A DNA stretch of 64,000 nucleotides from Symsagittifera roscoffensis (GCF_963678635.1 NC_087070.1:52428750-52492749); one strand, 5' to 3'. Positions 22,203-33,425 are shown, counted from the first letter of the stretch. Program-made: numbers and translations. The notes: generated by a model not told the origin, from the sequence alone.

Positions 22203-24595
22203 TGTTTCTTGTACATCTTGCAGCTGAACACAAAATGCCTCGTTAACATTGGAAGAAGAATGAAATTCGCAAAAGCAGTAATTGCGTCTGATTATAACGT
22301 TATCTGTTTATGTGAAACTTGGCTAAACGAAAACATCGATGAATCAGAACTTCTACTAATTGAGTATGACACTTACAAAAATGAAAGGGAAATTGTGGAC
22401 AAAAAAATTCACATGGAGGAAGCCTTATAGCTATCAAAAATTAAATTATATCAGAAGAAATAAATTCTGCTTTTCCTGTGAGATTTATGCGTCTCATGTA
22501 AAGTTAATCTCAATGACTAGGAAGTAAATATCTGCGCATTCTATAGTTCACCAGAAGTTAGTAAATATCGTTACACTATCGAAGACTTTCAAAAACTTCT
22601 GAAAAGCATTTCCAAATCAAAACGTGCCCTGATCTGTGGTGATCTAAATCTTTCTGACGCAAATTGGAAAGCATCAGAAAGCCAAAAAGAAGATGAAAAC
22701 TTGATAGTTAGGTTGATCGATGAGCTCTTCAGACAAGCCCTCGATTACACGTCTTGCTCTCAGAAAACTCTGGATATAGCTTTCTATCGTAACTGCTTTC
22801 TACATGCGGAAAAGGACGAAAAGTTTTCAAAAATTTTTGAGTGCACTGATCACGAACCTTCTCATCTGTCGTTAGAATGCCCGGTGACCGAATGCAAGCC
22901 AGTGTTGCGAAACTTCAGAAGCTTCGGAAAGGCAGACTACGATGGATTAAATGATTACGTACTGAAAAATCCGTTCGAGTCTATCTGTTAGACTAATATC
23001 AACAACATGTACGATGATTTTCACTAGTATCTCGACAAAGCAGTTGAGATATATGTTCCAAGAAGAACAAGGCACAGTCAAATGTCTTCCTCCTTGGATC
23101 TCTAAGTTCACATCAAATTTATTGGCCAAACTTAACACACAGAGAATTCTATCCAAACTAAAGCCGACTAACTATAAAAGACAACAAGTAACAAAACTGG
23201 AAAATTTGATTACTGAATTGTCGGAACAAGACAATGAAAAAAACCAGACCAAACTGTTTCACTTCAGAAAATTAGATCGAATTTTCAAACACTTAAAAAA
23301 CCCAAAGAAATCTCCCAGTCTGCCAAAAAAATCTGATTGAGGGTGAATCTCACTGTACCATCCTCAACACACAATTCGACTTGCTGAAAGAGTTCTTCCA
23401 TTCAGTGTTCACTCCAAAAAACCATTCAGTATAAAAGATTTGGAAACTGAAAATCCAACCTAGACAAATTTCATCATCTCTAAAACGACAATTCAAGTCA
23501 TTGTATCCTCGCTAGATATTACTTATTCTCGTGGTCCAAACGCTTTACCACCTGCCTTCTTCCAAAAGACGTCCCGTAATATATGCAAATTGATTAAGAG
23601 CAAACTGATTGAGAGCATAAAATGAGTCCGTAAGATAACGGAAAGTTGCCGCTGTAACCCCAATCCACAAAAAAGGAGACAGACGAAAAGTAGAACACCG
23701 CACCAACATGGATTCGTGAAAAACAGATCGGTTCTGACGAAAATGTTGTCATTTCTGCAGAAGATAGACGAAGCACTGGACAGCGATCTAAACTCAGACT
23801 TTGTTGCGTTTTAAACTGATTTTCCGAAAGCGGCGTGGGACAAAGTACCTCAACTCGAACAGGTGAAAAAACAGGAGTAAGAAGATGTCTGCTTGAAATC
23901 ATAATAGATTACCTGAACGACAGAAAACAATTGGTCAGAGTGAACAATACGAGCTCAAGAGTTCTAGATGTTACTAGCGGGGTACCTCAACGGTCATTCT
24001 TGGGACCCAATTTGTTTTGTATCTTCATTAACGACTTGCTTGATGTCCTGAAATTCTCTGATACTTTCATTTTTGCAGGCCATCTCAAAATTTTAGCTGT
24101 TCGGAAAAACTTTTGGCAAGTACAGGATGACCTAGATCAAATTGAATTTTGGGTCAAAGAGAATAAGATGGAGTTAGCAATGGACAAGTGTGCCAAAATA
24201 ATGTTCAGAGGACAGGACCGAAGTTACGAGCTGATGGATGCAAAAATGGATGATCTAAAGCCGTAAAAGACCTCGGCTTCTATGTAGCAAAAGATCTAAC
24301 TTGGAAAGCGCACAATGAGTGGTGTTTTGTTCCTCGCAAATGTTATGACTGAAGATGACGACATTATTTGTTTACCTGAGCGTCAAGACCCCCGAAGAAG
24401 AATCACGGAAGTGTTTAAACATTACAGGACGAGGACTGAAATGGCCAGAGGCGAATTTGTCTTCAGAAATTGCAGGCTGGTTAATCAAATCGAGAAATAC
24501 ATCGACATCAGCAAACCTATGCTATCGGATTAAAAAGTAGATTGATCAAATTCATGTGGAAATTTGTTGACAAACGGTTCTCAGAAACAAATGTC
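22200..24595 (+). pseudogene. LINE-2 ORF2: endonuclease and RT remnant
   Basis: Endonuclease pieces: YNVICLCETWLNEN (22209-22430), FYSSPEVSKYR, ALICGDLNLSDANW, then CSQKTLDIAF and CTDHEPSHLSLE. RT pieces run from LENLITELSEQD through CLEIIIDYLNDRKQLVRVN, TSGVPQRSFLGPNLF and KFSDTFIFAGHLKIL. The catalytic FADD box of LINE-1 reads FAGH here (about 24070-24085), so the RT is dead independently of its frameshifts. The C-terminal part ends at SETNV where GypM is inserted. Confidence 0.7.
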
Positions 24596-25512
24596 TGTAA
24601 CATTCGCCCGGAAGATACATTTCGACGGAAAATAAAACTAAGTCCTAAGACGACTGGCCAACGTCTAAACAGAGCTTTACATATTTTTAACCGTCTCTAC
24701 CAAGCCAGTACTTTCGGTGGTCTTTCTAACATCGGGTCGACAAAAACGTTACTGCTTTCGGCTTCGGTCAAAACACTCAAATCAACTAGATTACATGCAG
24801 AAATAGTGAGCTCAAGACTGGGTCTCAGTATCCTCAGACCACGAGGTCACTCCTAAAATCAGGACTACTACTACTTATTGAATTATTATTGTTTTTGTTC
24901 AGTAGATAAAAATCATCATCTCCATCAAAGATGGATCAACCCTTTCCCCCAACTCCTAGCTTCTCATCTTAGTAGAATGAATTCAGATGTTAATTAAATT
25001 CAACTCAGGACATGACAGGGAAGCTAAAAGTTTATATAAGTTTTAAAAAGTTCCAGTCCCGAGACCCCTCCGGATTCCTGAATCCGGGGAAATAAGGCTC
25101 TTATCTTCCTTCGGGAAGGCTGGTTTTCCACCCTTTACCGTTGTTAGCAACGGCCTTGCAACTATTGTAGCGACACAATAGTTGCAACTAGGAGCGGTCT
25201 CTGCTACTTCTGCAATTCGTCGTTGTTTTTCAAGCACAATTTTCGTTGTTCACGCTATCGCAACTAATGTTGTTGTGTTTTTCTTCCGGTTTTCTGCCAA
25301 AATGGCCGTTTCTGACGTTTCTCAGAAATATGACGTCATACTTCGAATTTTTAAATTTTCAAAATACCAGAATATCTTGACCTTCACCGTTTGACCAATC
25401 TTCCCAATAACGTCGTTAATCGCTTAAAACCGTCAATTCGGAAGGTTCGCTGTTAAAAAACTCGAATATGCTGAATCTGCATTTTGGTCCATTCTGGTCG
25501 AATGTCACATAC
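24596..25512 (-). repeat. GypM 3' LTR (917 bp)
   Basis: Plus-strand text starts TGTAACATTC and ends GAATGTCACA, so on the coding strand the LTR runs TGTGACATTC...GAATGTTACA with inverted ends. It matches 44067-44940 plus 63511-63552 with roughly 3 percent differences by eye. It contains a perfect 13-bp hairpin at 25156-25187, a CCGGATTC/GAATCCGG palindrome at 25070-25087, and a short GATCCATC-type hairpin near 24921-24935 that parallels one in the GypP LTR. Confidence 0.9.
25156..25187. repeat. 13-bp perfect hairpin in GypM LTR
   Basis: TTGCAACTATTGT (25156-25168), a 6-nt loop and ACAATAGTTGCAA (25175-25187). The other LTR keeps only part of the second arm (about 44630-44660). Confidence 0.85.
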
Positions 25513-25524
25513 TCCCCGGACAGT
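25513..25524 (-). promoter_or_regulatory. GypM polypurine tract next to 3' LTR
   Basis: On the coding strand, GTCCGGGGAGTA directly abuts the LTR start TGTGACA. This is the position of the plus-strand primer in LTR elements. The same GTCCGGGGAG sequence recurs inside the element (30558, 33028, 33093, 33159) and in GypP (54199, 54248, 56570). Confidence 0.65.
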
Positions 25525-26313
25525 CCGATCAATGTCCTCATTGAATCTCGCAATGTTCGTAAAATAGGTACAGTGTCATCGAACAGAATTTACAAAATGC
25601 ACGAAATTACTTTTATCCACGTCATATCGACTCACTACAGAATATAAATGGCATCATACTACATCACTATAGCCTTCAAATTCTTTCATTAATCTGCACA
25701 TTGAGGATATGACCTAAGATAAAAACATATTTTCCGACTTCCAATGTCAATGTCCTGATTAAATACTTTTTCTCCTAGATTTAAAAGGTGTTGGTTTGCA
25801 GGACGGTCCTGCCAACCAACAAGCTAAAATTATCCTACTATGCTTCTTCCCTTCGGAAACCTTGCTTGTTATTGTCCTGAATATTAAAACTAAGAAACTC
25901 TGTGGTTAGAAAGAACAATGAAACAATCTCCTTCTTCGAGAGATTACCCAAGCCTTTCATGTCACCACAAAGATTAAAAACAGTCATGCAGGCTGGAATA
26001 TTTAAATATACTCTTTCACTCAAGCCTTGCTAAATAAATAGTAAGTAAGTGTCTCTAAAGCCCTTTAACTAAAATCAAAATGCAATATTATAAATGCAAC
26101 AATTTCAAAACTCAACTAAATGTTTCAGCTTTCAATTACAACTTGGTTGCTTAGTTTCTCACTTGAGTTTTTTCACACACATAAAACAATTCTGAGTTTT
26201 AACTTCTCCTTCATCACTCCTTTGTTTTCTTTTTTTTTCGTCGTTTAGAAGTTCTAAAACTTCTAAATTCTTCTAATTTCGTCTCTTTTTGCATCTCGTT
26301 TTTCGGCCATTTG
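25525..26313 (-). other. GypM 3' untranslated stretch
   Basis: About 790 bp between the last ORF3 fragment and the PPT. AT-rich, no gene recognised. Confidence 0.5.
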
Positions 26314-27118
26314 TCAATGTTCCATCTCTTCCTCCTGTGATACTGACTCTGCACTTTCAGTTTCTGTGTCCTGCAACACGTCGTTAGCTATCCTGACGCT
26401 GTTGGAAGCAGTCCTCCAACACTTCTGCTCTTCTACCCTCTGTTTGCAACAAGGTAGGGGATCCACGTTAGATTCTCTGTTCCTGCAGAAGCTGTTGTGG
26501 AGACACAACGTCACATTTCTCTCCAAATCTTCCTTCAACATCTCTGCCTTCTTCTTTCCACTACGTTCACTTGTCCTGGAAATTCTGAAGAGTCACGAGA
26601 GCTCGCTTGAAAGCTCCTGCTCCAATGTCCAGCTGATATTCACTGTACACTCTGCCGTGCTTCGACATATGCTTTTTCGCATACTCGTACAACCATGCAG
26701 TCATGATAGCTCTGAACCATGGCATCAATCGTTTTCTTGCCCATATCTTCTTCACTTTCATCGGAATGTTTAGAACTTTGCACATTGTCTCAAAAAGATC
26801 TAAATCTTTCAGACAATCCAATTTCCGCAACTGTTCTCTCGTCGGCGCCTAATGTCTATTGTTTTCTTTCACATGAGCTTCCAGCCATCGTATCGCCATC
26901 ATAACTCCCACTATCACTATTGTTATGGGCTGTGATGAGTCTGGTAAGCCCATGGAGAGCAGCTCTCCAGAGTCCCAGATCAACACCAGATTACTATGCT
27001 TGGAATACCACCAGGTCTGCAGCAAGCAGTGGCAGGGAAACTCGTCATGTGTCAACATGATGCTCCTCCAATTAAGTTTTCCCGAAGCTTCCAGTAATGG
27101 TTCCACTTCCATCATCAC
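26314..27118 (-). pseudogene. GypM ORF3, C-terminal fragments
   Basis: Three open pieces (27118-26849, 26830-26567, 26541-26314) read in order on the minus strand with frame changes. The first two share a frame and are separated only by a stop after VKENNRH. Content: an amphipathic alpha-helical protein with WARKRLMPWFRAIMTAWLYEY and a Glu/Ser-rich end. It occupies the position of the GypP fragment at 62279-62754. Sequence similarity is too low to prove homology by eye. Function unknown. Confidence 0.45.
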
Positions 27119-27137
27119 TCGGTGGACTTCATCATTC

Positions 27138-27917
27138 TCATCTACTGTATTGTAATCTGTAACAGTTGATCCAGTCTTCTGGTCCCCAGCCAGGCAACTC
27201 CACTTTATCTTCTCCGTTGCTCCTGGAGACCGTTATCATCACATTATATATGATGTTAAGGTCACGCAGGTTACAGTCTGCATTCAGCTCCCTCTGCACG
27301 TCTTGTGTCGCCCGTAATATCGAGTCAGCGTTGGGACTAGGACACCATGATGGCCTCATCAATTCCCACACTGCCATCAAGCTCGTTCTCAGTAATTCAT
27401 CTGAGAATCCCAACCCGAACTCCACTCTTTTGTCGGATTTTGGTACGGAAGGTGCAGTCAACTCTTCTTCCAAGACCAGTCCCAATTTGGTCTGTGGATT
27501 ATTAGCGCTCTCAATTGATACAATTCTCGACGTCCAGAATCTTGATAACACTGCCTGCTCGTAATCGAAGAAGCAATCGCGTATGTGTTCACTCAGGAAA
27601 GGGTTGTACGCTATCCCTATGATTCCGGATACGTAGCTGTACGACTTCTTCTTGATCGGTCCACAGTATTCACTGGATTTCGGCAGTGCCCCCATAGATT
27701 CTTTAGTGAGTCTCAGCTCCCTGTTTGAGAAACTCCTGATTTCGTCTATCTTTCTCATGGGCTCTAACTCCTCGGGTTCTTTCATATTCACCCTCATCGG
27801 TTTGCTTTGCTGCATATCCAGCAGTGCTAGCAAGAGTAAGGCTTTCACTCGCTCATCGCCCTCCCTCAGCATCTTGACACAAGTGTTCAATGCAGGTACT
27901 GAAATCTGCTCCATCAT
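27138..27917 (-). pseudogene. GypM ORF3, middle/C-terminal region (259 aa open)
   Basis: Open stretch with LREGDERVKALLLLALLDMQQ, then YSYVSGIIGIAYNPFLSEHIRDC and LGFSDELLRTSLMAVWELM. The Leu-rich helix and the following SYSY-containing segment may correspond to RVDGFLALLLLTHGELV and the SIETYSYKCAAG region of GypP ORF3 (about 61420-61560), but identity is low. No known domain recognised; no signal peptide or clear membrane anchor, so it does not look like an envelope protein. Confidence 0.45.
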
Positions 27918-28075
27918 GAATCGAATGAAACTGCTGCTCCCTCTTGGTTTATCAGATCCCTCAGGTTCGTCATAAGGAAAACCTTCTCTTCTTTTGACCT
28001 CTTCCTTTCTTCTGAATCATATTCTTCGCGAGTCAGTCCCATCATGCACCAGGCAAACCTCAGTTGTAACTCTGT

Positions 28076-29044
28076 TCATACGTAAGGTACTCCCATGAGA
28101 GCGTGTATTCTTGGCGCAGTCCTCATCTCTTCTTCGAAGTACCGTAACACCACTGCTTTCCATGGAAGGCTCACCAACTGCTCCATCGTGTCTGCCTGTA
28201 TCTCAGACGACGCTAAAGTCCCGTACGCCTTCTGCTTGAGGGTGGTGCCTTGCAACATTGTCTCCAGATAACCCTCCATGGCACTCTTGTCTTCCAGAGC
28301 CATCACATACCCTCTAGCCGAGTTTCGGTACTCCAACATTTCCATGTATCCACCGGCGGGTTCATCTATCGACACAGCCTCCGATACTGTCAGTCGGTTA
28401 TACTCTACTGGTACTAGTTGTCCTGCGACATTTCCTTTCCCATGATTCATTGTGCTCTCTCCACATTGGCTGAGTATTTCCATTTCTAAGGTTGCTCCAG
28501 TTAGAGTGAGGTCACTCCTTTTGGATTTATAACCTGTTGACTTTATTCCCGCCATGAGAATGGGTGGCACCATCGCTATATTAGTCAATATTTCATCTGT
28601 GCCAGGCAATTGGTAATCACCTTGTCCCAAATCCATGACCTCTTCGACTCGTTTCCTTTTCGCTGAATTGACAGCTTTCATCGATAACTCTGAATCCACC
28701 TTCGTCTTTCCTACTCTCCTCGGCCTCACTCTGCTGCCTAACTTCATTTTCATCGCATTGATCTTATCAATTACCAATTTCGATCGCATTGTTCCTCTCC
28801 TGGTTCTTGACAGATACACCACCTCTCCTTTATTGTCCTGCAGTGTCATCTTGATGGGAGAATTCGCTTCACTTTCATCAGTGGCTGAGTCAATCAACAA
28901 CTCACTCAAACTCCCTTTACACTCATCAAGCTTGTCAAGGACTTCCCGCATCAAGGGTCTGTTGAGACCTGTTTTCAGAATGGACTGGGTCCCATAGCTC
29001 TGAACCACTGTCCAGACTTTTTCCATGAACGCCACTCTGTCCAA
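28076..29044 (-). pseudogene. GypM ORF3, central region (322 aa open)
   Basis: Reads VVQSYGTQSILKTGLNRPLM, a helical LDKLDECKGSLSELLIDSA stretch, and a basic KMKLGSRVRPRRVGKTK region that could bind nucleic acid. It ends near HALMGVPYV. It occupies the place where GypP has its coiled coil and SGNH domains, but no GDS, GxND or DxxH blocks are present, so the central module differs between the two elements. It is out of frame with the upstream fragment (overlap 28975-29044), indicating a frameshift. Confidence 0.45.
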
Positions 29045-29586
29045 TCTGCATCCCGTCCTACTTTCATGGTCTGGTTCATCTGAACCTTTTGTTCTACTTT
29101 CGCCCTCTTTGGTGGCACAGCTGCTCTCAGTGGTGAACCAGACGAGGCAGCCTCGCTGTTCATCTCCTGATGCATTCTCGTCAGCCCAGGTTTGGGCTTG
29201 GAGGGCATAGGCATTTCACCTGGTTGGTAAGTCCTATAACTTCCCAATCCAGGCTCATTCGCCAAGTCACTCCCTGAGAGAGCCCCGTTTCTCCACCTCA
29301 TCACTCTCATGTTCGGGCGGTCTAGTACTCCCCTCTCTCCGTATGCTGCCATCAACAGGACTTCCGTGGGGCGGTACCCACGGTTGTCATGCCCCAAGAT
29401 GTTGATCAGGGCGGTCAGCAACATGACTACCTCTGGGTCCTCCAGAGCGAAGTCTCGATCCATCAGCCGACGATAGATCGAATCTATCATCGGTCCTACA
29501 TATGCCTCTGCCAGTTCCATCAATTCATCCAAGTTGAAATTATCCATTCTGTTCTTCAAGTTCGATTCGATTTGATTTGATTTCAA
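28975..29586 (-). pseudogene. GypM ORF3, conserved N-terminal domain
   Basis: 203 residues open, with the likely start at an internal Met (MDNFNLDEL). Clearly homologous to the GypP ORF3 start: IYRRLMDRDF against LYRRLRDLDY, EVVMLLTALINIL against MAVMLNAILQL, TEVLLMAAYG against TEAVLMIGYT, and LANEPGLG...GEMPMPSKP against LARNPGLS...GEFPLPTRP. The conservation across divergent elements argues that this domain is a genuine element protein. I recognise no family. It ends in a frameshift. Confidence 0.7.
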
Positions 29587-29599
29587 AGTTTTGAATCAA

Positions 29600-29630
29600 G
29601 TGAGCAATTAAATAATCAATCAGGATCTAG
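29600..29630 (-). promoter_or_regulatory. Putative splice acceptor before GypM ORF3
   Basis: On the coding strand TTTGTGACTTCTTTCCTAG precedes the ORF3 start by about 40-80 nt: a pyrimidine-rich tract ending in AG (AG at 29628-29627). GypP has TTTCTGTTTTCAG at the equivalent place (57461-57473). This suggests ORF3 is made from a spliced subgenomic RNA, like env of gypsy-type elements. Inference from consensus only. Confidence 0.45.
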
Positions 29631-29865
29631 GAAAGAAGTCACAAATATCACACTTGTCAGTTTCACCTTGACATATATCGTTAAAATTTGCTTAAAAACA
29701 GTTCAGATAAAAACATATTTATCCTAAAATTTATTAAAATCAATCGGTCTCTAAAATTTCGGAATTCGACCTAAGATTGGACAGTCCAAACTTTGGATCT
29801 ATTCCTAAGATCGTCATTCAGTTGTTCATGGTCACTAACCACTTCTTACCCAAGGTCTTAATAAC

Positions 29866-29912
29866 ATAACACATAACATAACATAACACACATATCACAC
29901 ATTACATACAAC
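29866..29912. repeat. CATAA-type simple repeat in GypM pol-ORF3 spacer
   Basis: Run of ACATAAC/ACACATA units in the roughly 360-bp spacer between the pol stop and ORF3. The remainder of 29631-29945 is AT-rich with nothing else recognised. Confidence 0.7.
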
Positions 29913-29945
29913 TTAGTCTTTAGCCTAACACCCTCTCGCACGTCA

Positions 29946-30540
29946 CTCAGCCTATACTTAAGTAATATTTCTTATGTAAACATACTTGTATATTAGTATC
30001 AGAGAAAATCACGGGTACAAGCGCTTACAATTCCCGAGGATGCAGTCGTTCTCTGTTCGGATCGTATACTGGAAGCGAGAGCTCCTTCACGTCCATTTCC
30101 ACGAGGAAGTCCCTCAGCCTCGTCAAGGACAAGACTAGGTTCTCTGGGTCCACGTGCTGCTTCTCGGTCGCCCTCGTTACCAAGAAGCATGGGTATTTTC
30201 CCGGTATCTGTGACGCCGCCGGAGGTAAGGCCGCTACGCCCCCTATCCCTGGTCTTTGCTTCCAAAGGAATTCCACGTTTTTGTATTCTCTCTTAAAATC
30301 TGCCGCTAACGCTGTCCTAAAACTCATGTCTGCTGTGATTGCTATCGCACACATTCTGTTTGTGAGTATGAAATCACTGTCTGTTAGTACTATGTTACTT
30401 GAATATTCATTTGGTAAGTTAAAATATGACTCAACTACCCTACCTAGGTCAGGTTTCTTAGGTTCTTCGCCTGTTTCTGCTTCTAAGTCTCCTGTTTCTC
30501 TTGCTACTCTTAATTTTTTTATTATCAAGTTTTCAGTGTG
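29946..30540 (-). pseudogene. GypM pol C-terminus: macro-like domain
   Basis: Follows the integrase C-terminal region. The protein reads SDFILTNRMCAIAITADMSF, ADFKREYKNVEFLWKQRPG, GGVAALPPAASQIPGKYPCFLV, TRLRDFLVEMDVKELSLPVY and, after a TAA at 30025-30027, VCLHKKYYLSIG before the natural TGA near 29946. The order matches macro domains of the TARG1/ALC1 group. The Gly-rich ADP-ribose loops of active members are replaced (FRTAL, YDPNR), as in GypP. A one-base shortening of a G run near 30552 breaks its link to the integrase frame. Confidence 0.65.
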
Positions 30541-30544
30541 GGTA

Positions 30545-30592
30545 AGTCCTACCCCACTCCCCGGACAAAAATATCCATCGAAGTCCCCGTCG
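30545..30592 (-). promoter_or_regulatory. Internal PPT-like element (central PPT candidate), GypM
   Basis: On the coding strand TTTTTGTCCGGGGAGTGGGG, near-identical at DNA level to 56566-56590 in GypP and sharing GTCCGGGGAGT with the 3' PPT. It codes for FVRGVG. Nucleotide-level conservation within a coding region suggests a DNA/RNA role such as a second plus-strand primer. Confidence 0.4.
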
Positions 30593-31435
30593 ATCGCATA
30601 CCGGGTATCAAGTCGAGGTTAGAAGCTGGAATGAGTAGTTGTCCTTCCTGGGCAGCCCAGGAAGGATCATCTCGATCGGTCTTGATGTATTTCATGCTTT
30701 CACGATCTAGGTCTTGAATTGTGACGCTGGTCCCCTCTGGGTCCGAGGTCATTTCGTTCAGCCACTCTAAGACACGCAGGTTCATCAAGTCTTGTTCATA
30801 TGACTGCTGTTGCTCGTCGTCGAATTCTACCTCGGGTTTCGACCGGTCGTCAACCCACTCATCATCGTGATCATCGACTATGTCAATGTCTTGTGACACA
30901 GTTATTTCTTCTAGACCCACTACTTCCTCCACTATCTTCTTCAGATCTATCCTATCCACTACAAAGTCGGATTGTATTTCTTTCTGGGTCTTGTCCCGTC
31001 CTTCTGACGAGTCTGTATCGTGAACGGAAGATCCGGTTCCAAATTCTTGGGAACCTCTATCTGTTCGGGATCCTGCCAATCCTCCTCTGCGTAGGGTAAG
31101 GTTTCATCATCTGCTTCGATCACCTTGTTTGGATCCAGGTCCAGCGGTGTATCCGTTCCTTCCTCCACGACTTCGTTTCCATCGTTCTTCTCCCTGGTGC
31201 CCTTCTCGTTGACCTCACAAGCAGGATCCATCATTAGATAATCCCCTTCTTCCATGTCTGCAGGTATACACCAGTCTTCTGTCGATGGATTGTGTGGCTT
31301 AATGTTCTCGTAGTGGGCGGCTCGGCCAGTGCTCAGTCTATAAAAGCGTCCCTCCTGGTGCACCTCTGTAATCATGAAGGGTCTTTTAGGAACTTTTTTG
31401 TCCCTTTCGGTGGTATAACGTTCTGAAATACCCAT
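30549..31435 (-). pseudogene. GypM integrase GPY/F module and acidic linker
   Basis: Two overlapping open pieces (31435-30959 and 31079-30549) in different frames. The first starts after a small deletion in the RGPFMITEV region and carries QEGRFYRLSTGRAAHYEN and EDWCIPADMEEGDYL. The second has an acidic VSQDIDIVDDHDDEWVDD stretch, NLRVLEWLNEM and the end FVRGVG. GypP has the same order in one uninterrupted frame (55740-56590). Confidence 0.65.
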
Positions 31436-32418
31436 ACGTAGTCTCCCGCCGAGTAAGCTTTTGCACCAGCTGCTTTCTTGTCGAATCTTTTCCTCTGCCT
31501 TGCCTGTGCTTGCTGAGTATTTCGTCTACACAAATCGTTCAACTGCTGTTGGCGTCTGATCACATCCCTCACGTAGACCTGTGGAGACGTTTTCTTTCCC
31601 TCATACTCTGGGTAGAAGAAGATTAAGGGTAAAGACTTCTCGTGTCCAGTTAGCATCATGTGTGGACTGACTCCGGTGGTGGAGTGTTGCGTGCTGTTAT
31701 ATGCTCCCATCACCTGCGGAAGGTATCTGTCCCAATCGGTCATGTACCTGGAACAATATACTCTCAGCATCGACACTAACGTCCTATTCTGTCTTTCCAC
31801 TAAGCCATTCGTCTGAGGGTGGTATGTCGTGGAGTGAGCCTGAGCAACCTGTGAGCGTCTCATAAGCTCTTTCGTAAGCTCTCCTACGAAAGCTGTTCCA
31901 TTATCCGATTGAAACGTCATCGGACAGCCATGTCTCGCTATCCACGTATTGATCAGGTGGTCGCACGTCTCTTCCACCGATGCAGTTATGCAGGGCACGG
32001 CCTCTGCATACTTCGTAAAATGATCTATCATGACCAACACCTGATTATAACCACTGTCTGTCATGCATATCTTCTGGTGATCTATCTGCACCACCTCATT
32101 GAATTCAGACGACTCGATCGATTGTAAGGGAAATCGCAACTTCCTTGGATCCTTGACCTGTTGGCATGACAGACACGCTGTTACCCACTTCTCGCATGCC
32201 TTTTTCATCCCAGGCCACTAAAAGCGCTTCAGGATTCTCTGATATACATTGTCGGTCCCCTGATGGCCCATCTGATCATGTGACCTGAATAATAGTTCTG
32301 TCTGATAGTAATGTGGTAACACTATCGCGTTATACTTGTATAGGACTCTGTATTCCTCTCTTCTTTTGCAAGCCATAATCCCGTCCTTGTTCAAATATAA
32401 CGTCACTTCCTTCTGCAT
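31372..32418 (-). pseudogene. GypM integrase (HHCC and catalytic core)
   Basis: The 32418-32218 piece holds the zinc-binding start (SHDQMGHQGTDNVYQRI). An in-frame TAG replaces the Asp of the RFDWPGM motif, and the 32208-31372 piece completes it with CLSCQQ. The core has VVQIDHQKIC (first Asp), FQSDNGTAFVG (second Asp) and NGLVERQNRTL (Glu): DD35E. It ends at KKFLKDPS where a short deletion shifts the frame ahead of the GPY/F module. Catalytic residues are intact; the gene is broken by one stop and one frameshift. Confidence 0.8.
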
Positions 32419-32429
32419 GATGTACTGTC

Positions 32430-33425
32430 TCAGGATGCGATAACTATCTTCCTCGAGGTCCCCCCTTTATCCGGAGAACCATTCTCGATCCACCTTTCCA
32501 GGTTGCTTGTCATGCGATCACTTCTCTGCGCCCTGAGAAGATTCGAGAGTCTGTATCTCGCCTTCAAGTACGTCTTCATAACCCTCATCTGACTATTCAG
32601 CTCATTGGGCTGGTGTGTGTCTTCTTCCATCTTAACGCACCAAATCTTCGCCAACGGCTGTGTTTCTTGTTTAAACGGCTGAAGATCAGTCCTGACTACC
32701 TCTTTCTGCGGCAACACACTTATCGAACGTTTCGATACCGCTATTGTCTCCAAATCATCAGCTGCGTTGTCAAAGACTCTTTCGCTTGGTATAAGGTAGC
32801 GATCACTGTCAGGATCCTGGTACACCTCTCTGTCCAGATCCCTTGCCCGAGTTTCCACTAGTAGTGTGTGGATCGCTAGTTCGGACAGTTCTGATCCCGA
32901 GCTCGAGTTCCTGTCTGAATAGGTGTCCATTCCTGAGTTTCGGGAATTGCCATCTGTCGAAGAGGTTGTGATGGAGTCTGAGCGCTCCTCCAGATCATGT
33001 CTGTGCCTTCTTCGCATCCTTCTGAACTCCCCGGACAAAACCTTGTTCTCCAGGTCCTGTTTCTCATCAGGAATTTTTTCATCTATCTCAGACTCCCCGG
33101 ACAAACTTTCTTGTCCCGGGTGTTGATCTTGTGCTCGCTGGCTCTTCTCATCATTCGTCTCCCCGGACAAATAGTCTTACAGCAGGTTTTGTTCTACCTT
33201 CTCACCTTTTTTTTCCTGGTCCACAAAGGTGACGGTTTTCCTTCGCTCACTGCTTCCCTGTTCTTTCCGTCCGTAAGAAGTACTGGTTAAAATCTCGTGG
33301 GGTATTGAGGATACTAGTTGCTGAACTATTGTCCTACAATCCCTCTCGTTTTCTTCGTGTTGTCGTCTGGACGGCATGATCTTCACCTTCTCACTGACTG
33401 TTAGCGATGCCACTGCTGCTGTCCA
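32430..33425 (-). pseudogene. GypM acidic spacer between RNase H and integrase
   Basis: About 330 residues in one frame with stops at 33426-33428 and about 33174. Ser/Asp/Glu-rich, with three regularly spaced LSGE motifs, each encoded by TTGTCCGGGGAG. It ends with a helical LKARYRLSNLLRAQRSDRMTSNL segment shared with GypP (54600-54680). An unusual extra domain of unknown role in this position; it may be a linker with embedded processing sites or DNA signals. Confidence 0.55.

Larger units (their letters stand above)
20601..24595 (+). mobile_element. LINE-2: CR1/jockey-like LINE, interrupted by GypM
   Basis: A longer relative of LINE-1. In order: an upstream ORF (about 20700-21224), ORF1 (21315-22199), UGA-CUA, and ORF2 with endonuclease, RT and C-terminus. 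It is cut at 24595 inside the codons for SETNV by the GypM LTR. The reading continues at 63553 with CTWQLTCDYNRCKNF, which matches the LINE-1 C-terminus CTWVLYCDCNMCRNNW, so the two pieces were once contiguous. Decayed by several stops and frameshifts. Confidence 0.75.
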
